From NCBI RefSeq assembly GCF_003696215.1, contig NZ_RFFG01000033.1, forward strand, positions 1 to 64,000: a DNA stretch of 64,000 nucleotides, written 5' to 3'. The notes under the pieces were generated by a model. It did not search any database and was not told the DNA's origin. It worked only from the letters and a program-made list of their open reading frames with translations. Below are positions 52,069 to 60,015 of this stretch, in pieces (within the stretch, counting starts at the first letter, position 1; each line of letters begins with the position of its first letter). The position numbers were made by a program, and so were the translations under genes. The stretch comes from Actinomadura harenae. Lineage in GTDB: Bacteria; Actinomycetota; Actinomycetes; Streptosporangiales; Streptosporangiaceae.

Positions 52069-53753
52069 CGGGGCGTCTCCTTTCCCAGGACGCCGGGGAG
52101 GCGTGCCACGACGACCGCCCCGGTCCGTCCGTCCTCGGTGTGCCCGTCCTCGGTGTGCCCGTCCTCGGTGTGCCCGCCGGGCGGGTCGGCGAATGTGACG
52201 TCGCCGCCGCGGGCCCGGGCGGTGCGGCGGGCGAGGCCGAGGCCCAGACCGCGGGCGCGTCCGCCGGTGGGTTCGCGGGTGCTGACGCCGTCGCGGAAGA
52301 TCTCGCCGCGCAGCGCGGCCGGGACTCCGGGGCCGGAGTCGGCGACGGTGACGTGCAGGTCGGGGCCGTCGCCGAGGAGTTCGACCTCGACCCAGGCGGG
52401 ACGACGGTCGTCCTGGCGGGCGGCCTCGACGGCGTTGTCGACGAGGTTGCCGACGACGGTGGTGACGTCCAGGGGGTCGGTGACGCGGCCCGGGACGAAG
52501 CTGGCGGGTCCCACCTCGAGCCGGACGCCGCGTTCGGCGGCGACGGCGGTCTTGGCGGACAGGAACGCCTGGAGGTAGGGGTCGAGGAGGGGGTCGGCCG
52601 GGAGGGGTTCGGCGGCGGGCGCGCCGGACGCGCCGGACGCGTCGGCGACCAGCGTCCCGAGGTAGTCGGCGGCCTCCTCGTGGTGGCCGAGGTGGAGCAG
52701 CCCGGACAGGGTGTGGAGGCGGTTGGCGTACTCGTGGCGTTGGGCGCGCAGGGCGTCGAACAGGGTGCGCACCGAGTCGAGTTCGCGGGCGAGGGTCTCA
52801 ATGTCGGTGCGGTCACGGAGGGTGACGACGGCGCCGAGGTCACGGCCGCGGCGGCGGACCTCGCGGCGGTTGACGACCAGGACCCGCTCCCCCGCGGTGA
52901 CGAACAGGTCGGCGGCCGGGCTGCGTCCGGCGAGGACCTCGCGGAGCGGCCCGGGGACGTCCAGGTCCCCGGCCGGGACGCCGCGGTCGAGGCGGGTGCC
53001 GAGCAGCCGGGCGGCCTCGGCGTTGCAGACGGCGACGCGTCCGGCGGCGTCCACGGCGACGACGCCCTCGCCGACGCCGTGCAGGACGGCCTCGCGTTCG
53101 TGGACGAGTTCGACCAGCTCGTACGGTTCGAGGCCGAGGGTCTGGCGGCGGAGCCGGACGCCGATCGCGGTGGACGCGAGGACGCCCAGCAGCAGCGCCC
53201 CCGCGACGAACGCGCTGAGCCCGCTGAGGGCGTCGTCCAGTTCGCTGTCGATGGCGCCGGCGTCGAAGCCGACACTGACCTCGCCGACCACGTGCCCGGC
53301 GCGTTCGGGCCCGGCCGGGTCGTACAGGGGGACCTTGCCGCGGACGGACAGGCCGAGGGTGCCGCGTTCGAAGCGGACCACCTCGCGTCCGGCGAGCGCC
53401 GCGGACGGGTCGGTGCTGACGTGCTGCCCGAGCAGCGCCTCGGTGGGGTGGGAGTAGCGGATCCCGTGACGGTCGGTGACGACGACGAAGAGGGCCCCGG
53501 CCCGGCGGCGGACGCGTTCGGCGCGGTCCTGGACGAGGTGGGAGGGGTCTCCGGCGACGACGGCGCGGGCGACGCCGGGGTCGGCGGCGACGCTGCGGGC
53601 GAGGGTGAGGGAGCGCTGGCCGAACTGGTCGCGCAGCTCGCCGTCCAGCCGCCAGGCGACCAGGGCGTACCCGGCGCAGCCCACGACGACCACCACGGCG
53701 ATCTGCAAGATCAGCACCTGGCGGGCGAAGGGGAGGCGGAACCGGACGGGCAT
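52065..53753 (-). CDS. CitA/DcuS-type sensor histidine kinase
   Basis: This 562-residue kinase starts at the ATG 53753. Helix TM1 (LILQIAVVVVVGCAGYALVA) is followed by an extracytoplasmic PAS-like sensor domain of ~130 residues, TM2 (FVAGALLLGVLASTAIGV), a PAS domain, the dimerisation helix with the phospho-His in RAQRHEYANRLHTLSGLL, and an HATPase domain (NLVDNAVEAARQDDRR, DSGPGVP, GLGLGLARRTA). The CitA layout implies sensing of a small carboxylate or similar ligand outside the cell. A tandem HTEDG repeat lies just before the C-terminus. Confidence 0.92.
   Translation of the reverse strand: MPVRFRLPFARQVLILQIAVVVVVGCAGYALVAWRLDGELRDQFGQRSLTLARSVAADPGVARAVVAGDPSHLVQDRAERVRRRAGALFVVVTDRHGIRYSHPTEALLGQHVSTDPSAALAGREVVRFERGTLGLSVRGKVPLYDPAGPERAGHVVGEVSVGFDAGAIDSELDDALSGLSAFVAGALLLGVLASTAIGVRLRRQTLGLEPYELVELVHEREAVLHGVGEGVVAVDAAGRVAVCNAEAARLLGTRLDRGVPAGDLDVPGPLREVLAGRSPAADLFVTAGERVLVVNRREVRRRGRDLGAVVTLRDRTDIETLARELDSVRTLFDALRAQRHEYANRLHTLSGLLHLGHHEEAADYLGTLVADASGASGAPAAEPLPADPLLDPYLQAFLSAKTAVAAERGVRLEVGPASFVPGRVTDPLDVTTVVGNLVDNAVEAARQDDRRPAWVEVELLGDGPDLHVTVADSGPGVPAALRGEIFRDGVSTREPTGGRARGLGLGLARRTARARGGDVTFADPPGGHTEDGHTEDGHTEDGRTGAVVVARLPGVLGKETPR
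52131..52175. repeat. 15-bp tandem repeat, three copies
   Basis: GTCCTCGGTGTGCCC occurs three times in a row inside the kinase gene. On the coding strand it gives GHTEDGHTEDGHTEDG near the C-terminus of the protein. It probably arose by slippage and is likely variable between strains. Confidence 0.85.
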
Positions 53754-53910
53754 GGCAGGCCAAAGTACCCGATGCCTTACCGTGCGCCCAGCCCTCCGCG
53801 AGCTAAACGAGCAGAACCCGCGCAACACGCTTAACGTGCGGTTATGCGGTTTGCGAGGGCTTCGCGGACAAGGGTTCCCGTGACCCCCGTCACTTCCTAC
53901 TGTGCCGGGC

Positions 53911-54723
53911 ATGTCCCAGCAGAACGCCCCGGTGATCGAACTTCACGGGGCCACCAAACGCTTCCGGTCCGGCGCCGGCCTCCACACGGCCGTCCGCGAC
54001 CTGAACCTGACCGTCGCGCCCGGCGAGTTCGTCGCCGTCGTCGGCCCGACCGGATGCGGCAAGTCCACCACCCTGTCCCTGGTGTCCGGCCTCGAACCGC
54101 CGTCCGCGGGGACGGTCCGGGTCCACGGCGAGCCCGTGACCGGGATCCCCGACGGCGTCGGGTACATGTTCCAGAACGACGCCGTCCTCCCCTGGCGTTC
54201 CGTCCTCGACAATGTCGCGACCGGTCCCCGGTACCGGGGCGCCGCCAAGCGCGAGGCGCGGGAGAAGGCCCGCGAGTGGGTCGCCCGCGTCGGCCTGGCC
54301 GGGTTCGAGAAGTACTACCCGCACCAGCTGTCCGGCGGCATGCGCAAGCGCGTCGCCCTCGCCCAGACCCTGGTCAACGAGCCGTCCATCCTGCTGATGG
54401 ACGAGCCGTTCTCCGCCCTGGACGTCCAGACCCGCGCCCTCATGCAGGACGAGCTGCTGCGGCTGTGGTCCGGGTCCGGCGCGGCCGTCGTGTTCGTCAC
54501 CCACGACCTGGAGGAGGCCCTCGTGCTGGCCGACCGGGTGGTCGTCATGACCGCCGGGCCCGCCACCGTCAAGGGGGTCTTCGACGTGCCGCTGTCGCGG
54601 CCGCGGAACGCCGAGGAGGTCCGGCTGACCCCCGAGTTCCTCGACATCTACCGCGAGGTGTGGGAGTCGCTGCGCGAAGAGGTCCAGATCACCCGTGAGA
54701 GGGGGGCCAACCGTGCCGCATGA
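53911..54723 (+). CDS. ABC transporter ATP-binding protein (NitT/TauT type)
   Basis: This 270-residue ATPase has Walker A VVGPTGCGKSTTLSLVSGLE, a Q-loop YMFQNDAVLPWRSVLDNV, the signature QLSGGMRKRVALAQ, Walker B ILLMDEPFSALD and the H-loop FVTHDLEEAL. It belongs to the SsuB/TauB/ThiZ-like group for nitrate, sulfonates, pyrimidines and similar molecules. It is divergent from the CitA/CitB-type pair, followed by permease (11-bp overlap) and binding-protein genes. Confidence 0.94.
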   Translation: MSQQNAPVIELHGATKRFRSGAGLHTAVRDLNLTVAPGEFVAVVGPTGCGKSTTLSLVSGLEPPSAGTVRVHGEPVTGIPDGVGYMFQNDAVLPWRSVLDNVATGPRYRGAAKREAREKAREWVARVGLAGFEKYYPHQLSGGMRKRVALAQTLVNEPSILLMDEPFSALDVQTRALMQDELLRLWSGSGAAVVFVTHDLEEALVLADRVVVMTAGPATVKGVFDVPLSRPRNAEEVRLTPEFLDIYREVWESLREEVQITRERGANRAA

Positions 54724-55600
54724 CGTGAAGGCCCCGGCGGCCGCCTCGTCCGCCGCGCCCACACCTGAGGAGGAGGCCCGGGCCGTCGCCCAGGCCAAGG
54801 CCGCCGCGATCCGCCGCCGGGTCATGATCTACGGCGTCCGGCTCGTGCTCGTCGCCGTGTGGCTCGGCTCCTGGGAGCTGGCCGCGCGGAACTGGATCGA
54901 CCCGTTCTACTACTCGCGGCCGACCGCGATCTGGGACCGGCTCGTCGACTGGTTCTCCAACGGCACCTCGCAGGGCTCCATCTGGGAGCAGATCTCCTAC
55001 ACGCTGCGTGAGGCCGTCCTCGGCTTCATTCTCGGCTCGCTCGGCGGCGTCGTGCTGGGCGTGGTGCTCGGCCGCAGCCGCTTCCTGTCGGACGTGTGCG
55101 CGCCGTTCATCAAGGCCGCCAACGCCATCCCGCGCATCATCCTGGCCTCGCTGTTCGTGATCTGGTTCGGGCTCGGCATGCAGTCCAAGGTCGCCACGGC
55201 GTTCGTCCTGGTGTTCTTCGCGGTGTTCTTCAACGCCTTCCAGGGCGCCCGCGAGGTGGACCGCAACCTGGTCAACAACGCGCGGATCCTCGGCGCCGGA
55301 CGGTGGGCCGTGCTGCGCACCGTCGTCGTGCCGTCCGCGACGTCCTGGATCCTGGCCTCGCTGCACTCGGCGTTCGGCTTCGCGATCATCGGCGCGGTCG
55401 TCGGCGAGTACAGCGGCGCCGACAAGGGCCTCGGCCTGCTCATCAACCACGCTCAGGGCACCTTCGACGCGGCCGGCATCTACGCCGGAATGATCATCAT
55501 CACCGTGCTGGCGCTGCTCGCCGAGTGGCTGCTGACGATGCTCGAGGGCCGGCTGCTGCGCTGGCGCCCGCCGTCGGCCGCCGACAGCAACCCCGTCTGA
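54713..55600 (+). CDS. ABC transporter permease (NitT/TauT type)
   Basis: This 295-residue permease has six or seven helices (VRLVLVAVWLGSWELAAR, EAVLGFILGSLGGVVLGVVL, IPRIILASLFVIWFGLGMQS). The EAA loop is AREVDRNLVNNARILGAGRW with the conserved G. The GTG start at 54713 follows GAGAGGGGGG and lies inside the end of the ATPase gene. It is the membrane channel of the NitT/TauT-like importer. Confidence 0.93.
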   Translation: MPHDVKAPAAASSAAPTPEEEARAVAQAKAAAIRRRVMIYGVRLVLVAVWLGSWELAARNWIDPFYYSRPTAIWDRLVDWFSNGTSQGSIWEQISYTLREAVLGFILGSLGGVVLGVVLGRSRFLSDVCAPFIKAANAIPRIILASLFVIWFGLGMQSKVATAFVLVFFAVFFNAFQGAREVDRNLVNNARILGAGRWAVLRTVVVPSATSWILASLHSAFGFAIIGAVVGEYSGADKGLGLLINHAQGTFDAAGIYAGMIIITVLALLAEWLLTMLEGRLLRWRPPSAADSNPV

Positions 55601-55638
55601 CCCCCACCCCTCACCCCCCTTTCAGGAGTTCCCACCCC

Positions 55639-56679
55639 ATGCGCACCGCGTACCGCGTCACCGCCGCCGCCCTGGCCGCGATGACCGCCCTGTCCCTCAC
55701 GTCCTGCCGCAGCTCCAAGTCGTCCTCGTCGGGCGACTCGGGCGGCACCGTCAAGATCATGGTCGGCGGCATCGACAAGGTCATCTACCTGCCCGCCAAG
55801 CTCACCGACCAGCTCGGCTACTTCAAGGAGCAGGGCCTCGACGTCCAGCTGCTGACCGAGCCCGCCGGCGCGATCGCCGAGAACGTGCTGATCTCCGGGG
55901 ACGTGCAGGGCGTGGTCGGCTTCTACGACCACACCATCGACCTGCAGACCAAGGGCAAGTGCATCGAGAGCGTCGTGCAGTTCGCCGACGTCCCGGGCGA
56001 GGCCGAGATGGTCGCCACCGACAAGGCCGACAAGATCTCCTCCCCCGCCGCGTTCAAGGGCAAGAAGCTCGGCGTCACCAGCCCCGGCTCGTCCACCGAC
56101 TTCCTGACCCGGGCGCTGGCCGTCAAGTCGGGCGTCCAGCCGTCGGACTACACCACGGTCAAGGCGGGCGCCGGCGCGACGTTCATCGCGACGATCGGCA
56201 ACGGCGGCATCGACGCGGGCATGACGACCGACCCGACGATCGCCAAGCTCACCACCACCGGCAAGGCCAAGGTCATGCTGGACATGCGGACCAAGGAGGG
56301 CACCCAGAAGGCCCTCGGCGGCCTCTACCCGGCGGCCTCGCTGTACATGGACTGCGGCTACGTGAAGTCCAACCCGCAGACGGTGCAGAAGCTCGCGAAC
56401 GCGTTCGTGAAGACGCTCGGCTGGATCAAGGCCCACCAGCCGGAGGAGATCGCGGCGAAGATGCCGGCCGACTACGCGGGCGGTGACCCGGCCCTGTACA
56501 AGAAGGCCATCACCGACTCCATCGGCATGTTCACCGCCGACGGCGTGATGCCGACCGAGGGCGCGAAGAACGTCCTGGAGGTGCTGTCCCAGTTCTCCCC
56601 GAACGTCAAGGGCAAGAAGGACACCATCGACCTGTCCAAGACCTACACGACGGACTTCGTCACGAAGGCCAAGCAGTAG
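55639..56679 (+). CDS. ABC transporter substrate-binding lipoprotein
   Basis: This 346-residue NMT1/ThiY-like solute-binding protein has the lipoprotein signal MRTAYRVTAAALAAMTALSL with the lipobox LTSC. VGGIDKVIYLPAKLTDQLGY, QGVVGFYDHTIDLQTKGKCI and KLGVTSPGSSTDFLTRALAV follow, the typical layout of nitrate/sulfonate/riboflavin-precursor type binding proteins. AGGAG lies upstream of the ATG. The ligand is unknown; candidate classes are aliphatic sulfonates, pyrimidine precursors and aromatic acids. Two terminators follow. Confidence 0.92.
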   Translation: MRTAYRVTAAALAAMTALSLTSCRSSKSSSSGDSGGTVKIMVGGIDKVIYLPAKLTDQLGYFKEQGLDVQLLTEPAGAIAENVLISGDVQGVVGFYDHTIDLQTKGKCIESVVQFADVPGEAEMVATDKADKISSPAAFKGKKLGVTSPGSSTDFLTRALAVKSGVQPSDYTTVKAGAGATFIATIGNGGIDAGMTTDPTIAKLTTTGKAKVMLDMRTKEGTQKALGGLYPAASLYMDCGYVKSNPQTVQKLANAFVKTLGWIKAHQPEEIAAKMPADYAGGDPALYKKAITDSIGMFTADGVMPTEGAKNVLEVLSQFSPNVKGKKDTIDLSKTYTTDFVTKAKQ

Positions 56680-56749
56680 GGCCCGGACAGCGAGCTCAGG
56701 GCCGCGAGGCCTGACTAGGACCGAGCAGTAGCGGACAGGCTCAACGCCT

Positions 56750-56778
56750 CCGGGACGCGGCTTCAAGCCGCGTCCCGG
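56750..56778 (+). terminator. Hairpin terminator 1 of the ABC operon
   Basis: CCGGGACGCGGC, loop TTCAA, GCCGCGTCCCGG forms a 12-bp perfect stem starting 71 bp after the binding-protein stop. A second, longer hairpin follows directly. Confidence 0.75.
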
Positions 56779-56782
56779 GCAT

Positions 56783-56821
56783 GCCGTCCGGCACCGACTC
56801 CCCCCGTCGGTGCCGGACGGC
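56783..56821 (+). terminator. Hairpin terminator 2 of the ABC operon
   Basis: GCCGTCCGGCACCGAC and GTCGGTGCCGGACGGC form a 16-bp perfect stem with loop TCCCCCC, followed by TTCGTTAT. It is very stable and ends the importer transcript. The 244 bp from here to the next gene hold nothing I recognise. Confidence 0.82.
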
Positions 56822-57065
56822 TTCGTTATGTGCGGACACGCCCGTCCCGCCCCCTGTCCGAGCGGACAAGGTGGGACGAAACCCGCCCTCACCAGTGGCT
56901 GATCAGGGACGGCGGGTACGGCGCTGAGAGAAGAGGTGGCCGTCGCGGAGGCGATTACGGCGTTGTCGGAGCGCCCCGGTCGTTCCGGGAATCCTCGGCG
57001 ATTCTCCGAGGCGGCGACCGACCCTCAGAAGGCGGCGGGCGTCCGGTGCGCCCTGGGGATGGGCT

Positions 57066-57293
57066 TCAGAGCTTGAAGAGCTTCACGTACGGCGAGAGGA
57101 TCTTGACCTTCTGCGTCCCGAAGTCGACCAGGAGGGCGCCCCCGGGCTCGATCCCGACGACCTGCCCGAGCCCGTACTTGTCGTGCGTCACCCGCTCGTG
57201 GAGCTCGAACTCCTGGACGGGCGGTGCAGCGGGCGGGGGCGGGAAAGGGCTGGTGGGCAGGCGCCGCCGCCCGGCAGGTCCAGAGGATTTCAT
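57066..57293 (-). CDS. Stand-alone UvrD/PcrA C-terminal-like (Tudor-like) protein
   Basis: This 75-residue protein has a Pro-rich leader (PTSPFPPPPAAPPVQEFE) followed by LHERVTHDKYGLGQVVGIEP, GGALLVDFGTQKVKILSPYV. It resembles the C-terminal domain of UvrD/PcrA helicases, which binds RNA polymerase, and CarD-like Tudor domains. Free-standing copies are common in actinomycetes, and a role as a small RNA-polymerase-associated protein is plausible but not shown. Confidence 0.8.
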   Translation of the reverse strand: MKSSGPAGRRRLPTSPFPPPPAAPPVQEFELHERVTHDKYGLGQVVGIEPGGALLVDFGTQKVKILSPYVKLFKL

Positions 57294-57547
57294 ACCCTCA
57301 GTATGCGCCCGGACCGGCGGCGGCGGGGCCGGTCACCGACGCCTGATGCCTAAATCACAGGTGCGTCCGACCGCATCCGGATTCATGTGCTAGTGTGATG
57401 AGAGTTGCGGTTCCCATAGACATGTTCATGCGCCTGGTGGATCTGAGCCCGGCGCATTTTTTGTTGCCCTGGATCTTCCGGATGGGCCATCGCGGCATCC
57501 CCGGCCGCACACGGTGTGAGGTCGGGATCGACCAGAAGGAGATCGAC

Positions 57548-57751
57548 ATGGCCACCGGCACTGTCAAGTGGTTCAACTCTGAAAAGGGCTTCGGCTTCAT
57601 CGAGCAGGACGGCGGCGGCCCCGACGTCTTCGCCCACTACTCGAACATCGCCGCCCAGGGCTTCCGTGAGCTCCAGGAGGGCCAGAAGGTGTCCTTCGAC
57701 ATCACGCAGGGCCAGAAGGGCCCGCAGGCGGAGAACATCGTCACCGCCTGA
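57548..57751 (+). CDS. Cold-shock protein
   Basis: This 67-residue CspA-like OB-fold protein has RNP1 KGFGFIEQD and RNP2 VFAHYSNI, starting [20 protein letters not shown]. The ATG at 57548 follows AGAAGGAGATCGAC. The region upstream (57294-57547) is a long 5' leader with a T-rich patch (CATTTTTTG), as is usual for csp genes with structured cold-responsive leaders. It is a single-stranded nucleic acid chaperone. A 13-bp terminator follows. Confidence 0.96.
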   Translation: MATGTVKWFNSEKGFGFIEQDGGGPDVFAHYSNIAAQGFRELQEGQKVSFDITQGQKGPQAENIVTA

Positions 57752-57764
57752 CGAGTGAGTCAGT

Positions 57765-57792
57765 CGTAGGCGGCCCCCCGGGGCCGCCTACG
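57765..57792 (+). terminator. Terminator after the cold-shock gene
   Basis: CGTAGGCGGCCCC and GGGGCCGCCTACG pair with almost no loop beyond CC, 14 bp after the csp stop. Confidence 0.78.
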
Positions 57793-58530
57793 GCGCCCAC
57801 CGGCCCGTTCCGGGTCGTGAGAGTTTCCCCGAGGTGCACCGGCCACCTCGCCGCCTCAGAGGGTGTCCACTCCCCTCCGCCGGGTGCCGAAGTCCCTGCT
57901 GAAGGGACCGCCGCAGGATCGCGTCCCGCGTTCGCCTTCAAGGCAGAACCGAACCGCGCACCGACCTACCGTCTCGCTCTCTGGCGATGACGAAGCTCCG
58001 ACCTCGAACCGTGAACGGCGACGATCAGCGCCGACGCCGAGATCCGAGGTCCGAGAATCACCGGTCCGCCCTTCTGAGGCCCGGACCACGCCACCAGCGC
58101 CGCTGACAGCCTCATACGCCTGCCGCCAGGCCCGAGAGGTGATCTTCCCCTCCGGCGAGCCTCCCCGGCCCCACCTCGCCCTCTGACGGGCCGCAGCGAA
58201 GGCGCCGACCGGCGGTCTCGGCGGCCTCATCCCGCGCGCTGCGAGCGCGGGCTGGATGGGCGCCTGGCCTGTGAGGGACGTCCGCGACGCGGGTGCGCCG
58301 ACCGCCACCGCCCACTCACAGCGTGATACCCGGGGATTTCGGCAAGGTTCCGGACACGCACCACTTCCCTCAGTAATGCCACAGGTAGAACGGTCGAGAG
58401 GCCAATAGGGTCGGCACCCGTGACGGGAAATGACACAGGACTCTGTTGCCCGTTCCGGCGCCGTGTGTCTAGATGGGCGCACACACCTCCCGCGACCGCG
58501 GGAAGGGCGCGATCCGAAAGGACGGTGGCC
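57793..58530. other. Gene-free region before the 26-residue peptide gene
   Basis: About 740 bp lack any frame with convincing coding character. The open frames are Arg/Ser/Pro-rich shadows with no family. The region includes the promoter and leader of the small peptide gene at its right end. I see no repeats or structured RNA that I can name. Confidence 0.45.
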
Positions 58531-58611
58531 ATGGCGAGGCTGGTCAAGCGTGCCCTCGGCATGCACAAGGCGCAGATGAAGGGCCGCTACATCATCTACC
58601 GCCTCCGCTAG
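58531..58611 (+). CDS. 26-residue basic peptide, MARLVKRALGMHKAQMKGRY-type
   Basis: The ATG at 58531 has a clear ribosome site (GAAAGGACG, ~9 nt upstream). The product is MARLVKRALGMHKAQMKGRY followed by IIYRLR, net charge about +9, amphipathic, with no acidic residue. A 14-bp hairpin terminator follows ten bases after the stop, so the gene is its own transcription unit. It could be a small ribosome- or membrane-associated protein, or a bacteriocin-like peptide. I recognise no family. Confidence 0.7.
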   Translation: MARLVKRALGMHKAQMKGRYIIYRLR

Positions 58612-58620
58612 CGGAAGCGG

Positions 58621-58666
58621 TGGCGCGGTGCCGGGCCAGGGCTGAAAACGAACCGGCACCGCGCCA
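58621..58666 (+). terminator. Terminator of the 26-residue peptide gene
   Basis: TGGCGCGGTGCCGG and CCGGCACCGCGCCA pair across an 18-nt loop, followed by TTTCC. It separates the peptide gene from the P450 gene start at 58713. Confidence 0.8.
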
Positions 58667-58712
58667 TTTCCGTGCGTGTCGACCAGGCGGTGGCGGAAGG
58701 GCGGCGTTCCAG

Positions 58713-59990
58713 GTGTCCCAGCGTTCGAAAGAGACGATTCCCGGGCCGCGCGGCGGTATTCTCGCGCGTCATCTGACGGCCTACGAGGCCGACCCGGCGG
58801 GCTTTCTCGACGACTGCCGGCGCCGGTACGGCGACGTCTTCCGGTTCGACACCGGCGTGGTCGTGGTGACCGATCCGGACCTCGTCGCCGAGGTGCTGGC
58901 GCGCACCAACCGCGACTCGGTGCCCAACGCCAACCCGCTCCAGGGCGGCCGGTTCCCGACCGCCGAGCAGACGCGACGCTGGATGGACGCCCGGCAGCTC
59001 GCCGCCCCGACGCTCCGCTCGGCCGCGCTGCCCGCCCGGCTGCCCGCCGTCCGCGGCGCGCTCGCCGCCGACCTGGACGCCCTCGACGGCACCTGGTTCG
59101 ACCCGTCCGAGGTGTGCTGGGCGATCTGCGTCCGCGCGCTGCTGCCGCTCTACCTGCCGGACGAGTCGCCCGCGCTGGTGGACGCGGTGCTCGCCTCCTT
59201 CGACGCGGCGCGCGACACCGCCGAAGCCGCCGTGCGCGTGCCGTCCTGGATGCCGTCCCGGCTGCGGCGCCGGGTCCGGGACGCCGACCAGCGCGTCCGC
59301 GACACCATCGTTCCGATGCTCGGCGACGGCGCCCCGGCGGGGACGGACACGATGCTCGGGCATATCCGCTCGCAGCCGGGGGCCGTGCCCGGCGACATCG
59401 CCATGGGCGCGATGGGGTTCACGCTGCTCGGCGCGATCGGGACGATGGGCGCCGCCTGGTGCTGGATCCTTTACTACCTGGCCGCGCACCCCGAGGTCGC
59501 CGACCGTGTCCGGGAGGAGGCGACCGCCGCGCCCGACGTCTCCGGAGACCCGGCGCGGGCGCTCCCTTACACGTGGGCGTTCGCGCAGGAGGTGCTCCGG
59601 GCCCGTCCGCCCGCCTGGCTGCTCGGCCGAGACGCTGTGACATCTGTCACACTTGGCGACGTCGAGGTGCCCGCCGGGACGGCCATCATGTTCAGTCCTT
59701 ATCTTCTGCACCACGACGAGCGCTGGTGGCCGGACGATCCGCAGCGGTTCGCCCCCGAGCGGTGGCTGGGCGCCGGCCGTCCGCACGCGCCCGGCGCCTA
59801 CCTGCCGTTCGCGTCCGGGCCGCGCGGCTGCCTCGGCTCGCATCTCGGCCTCGCCGTGCTCGCGCTCACCGCCGCCCACATCGCCACGCGCAAGCGCCTG
59901 GAGGTTCCCGGCCTCGACGCGGTCACCACCTACTTCGGGCCGTCGACGCTCACCCCGTCCGGCATGCGCGCCCGCCTCACCCCCCGGTAG
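58713..59990 (+). CDS. Cytochrome P450 with unusual I-helix
   Basis: This 425-residue P450 starts at the GTG 58713 (SQRSKETIPGPRGGILARHL). K-helix ExxR occurs in AQEVLRARPP, PERW in FAPERWLGAG, and the haem loop is FASGPRGCLGSHLGLA with the Cys ligand. The I-helix reads LLGAIGTMGAAW: the threonine of the (A/G)Gx(D/E)T motif is present, but the acidic residue before it is glycine. That suggests altered oxygen activation, as in some P450s of terpene or peroxide chemistry. It is monocistronic, 0.1 kb after the peptide gene. Confidence 0.92.
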   Translation: MSQRSKETIPGPRGGILARHLTAYEADPAGFLDDCRRRYGDVFRFDTGVVVVTDPDLVAEVLARTNRDSVPNANPLQGGRFPTAEQTRRWMDARQLAAPTLRSAALPARLPAVRGALAADLDALDGTWFDPSEVCWAICVRALLPLYLPDESPALVDAVLASFDAARDTAEAAVRVPSWMPSRLRRRVRDADQRVRDTIVPMLGDGAPAGTDTMLGHIRSQPGAVPGDIAMGAMGFTLLGAIGTMGAAWCWILYYLAAHPEVADRVREEATAAPDVSGDPARALPYTWAFAQEVLRARPPAWLLGRDAVTSVTLGDVEVPAGTAIMFSPYLLHHDERWWPDDPQRFAPERWLGAGRPHAPGAYLPFASGPRGCLGSHLGLAVLALTAAHIATRKRLEVPGLDAVTTYFGPSTLTPSGMRARLTPR

Positions 59991-60015
59991 GGCAGCGCGG
60001 TGCCGTGGCGGGCGG

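Noticed and set aside
57856-58659. Open frame on the minus strand in the gap before the 26-residue peptide gene
   Set aside because: Runs through the peptide gene and its terminator and lacks any family or coding-like composition.
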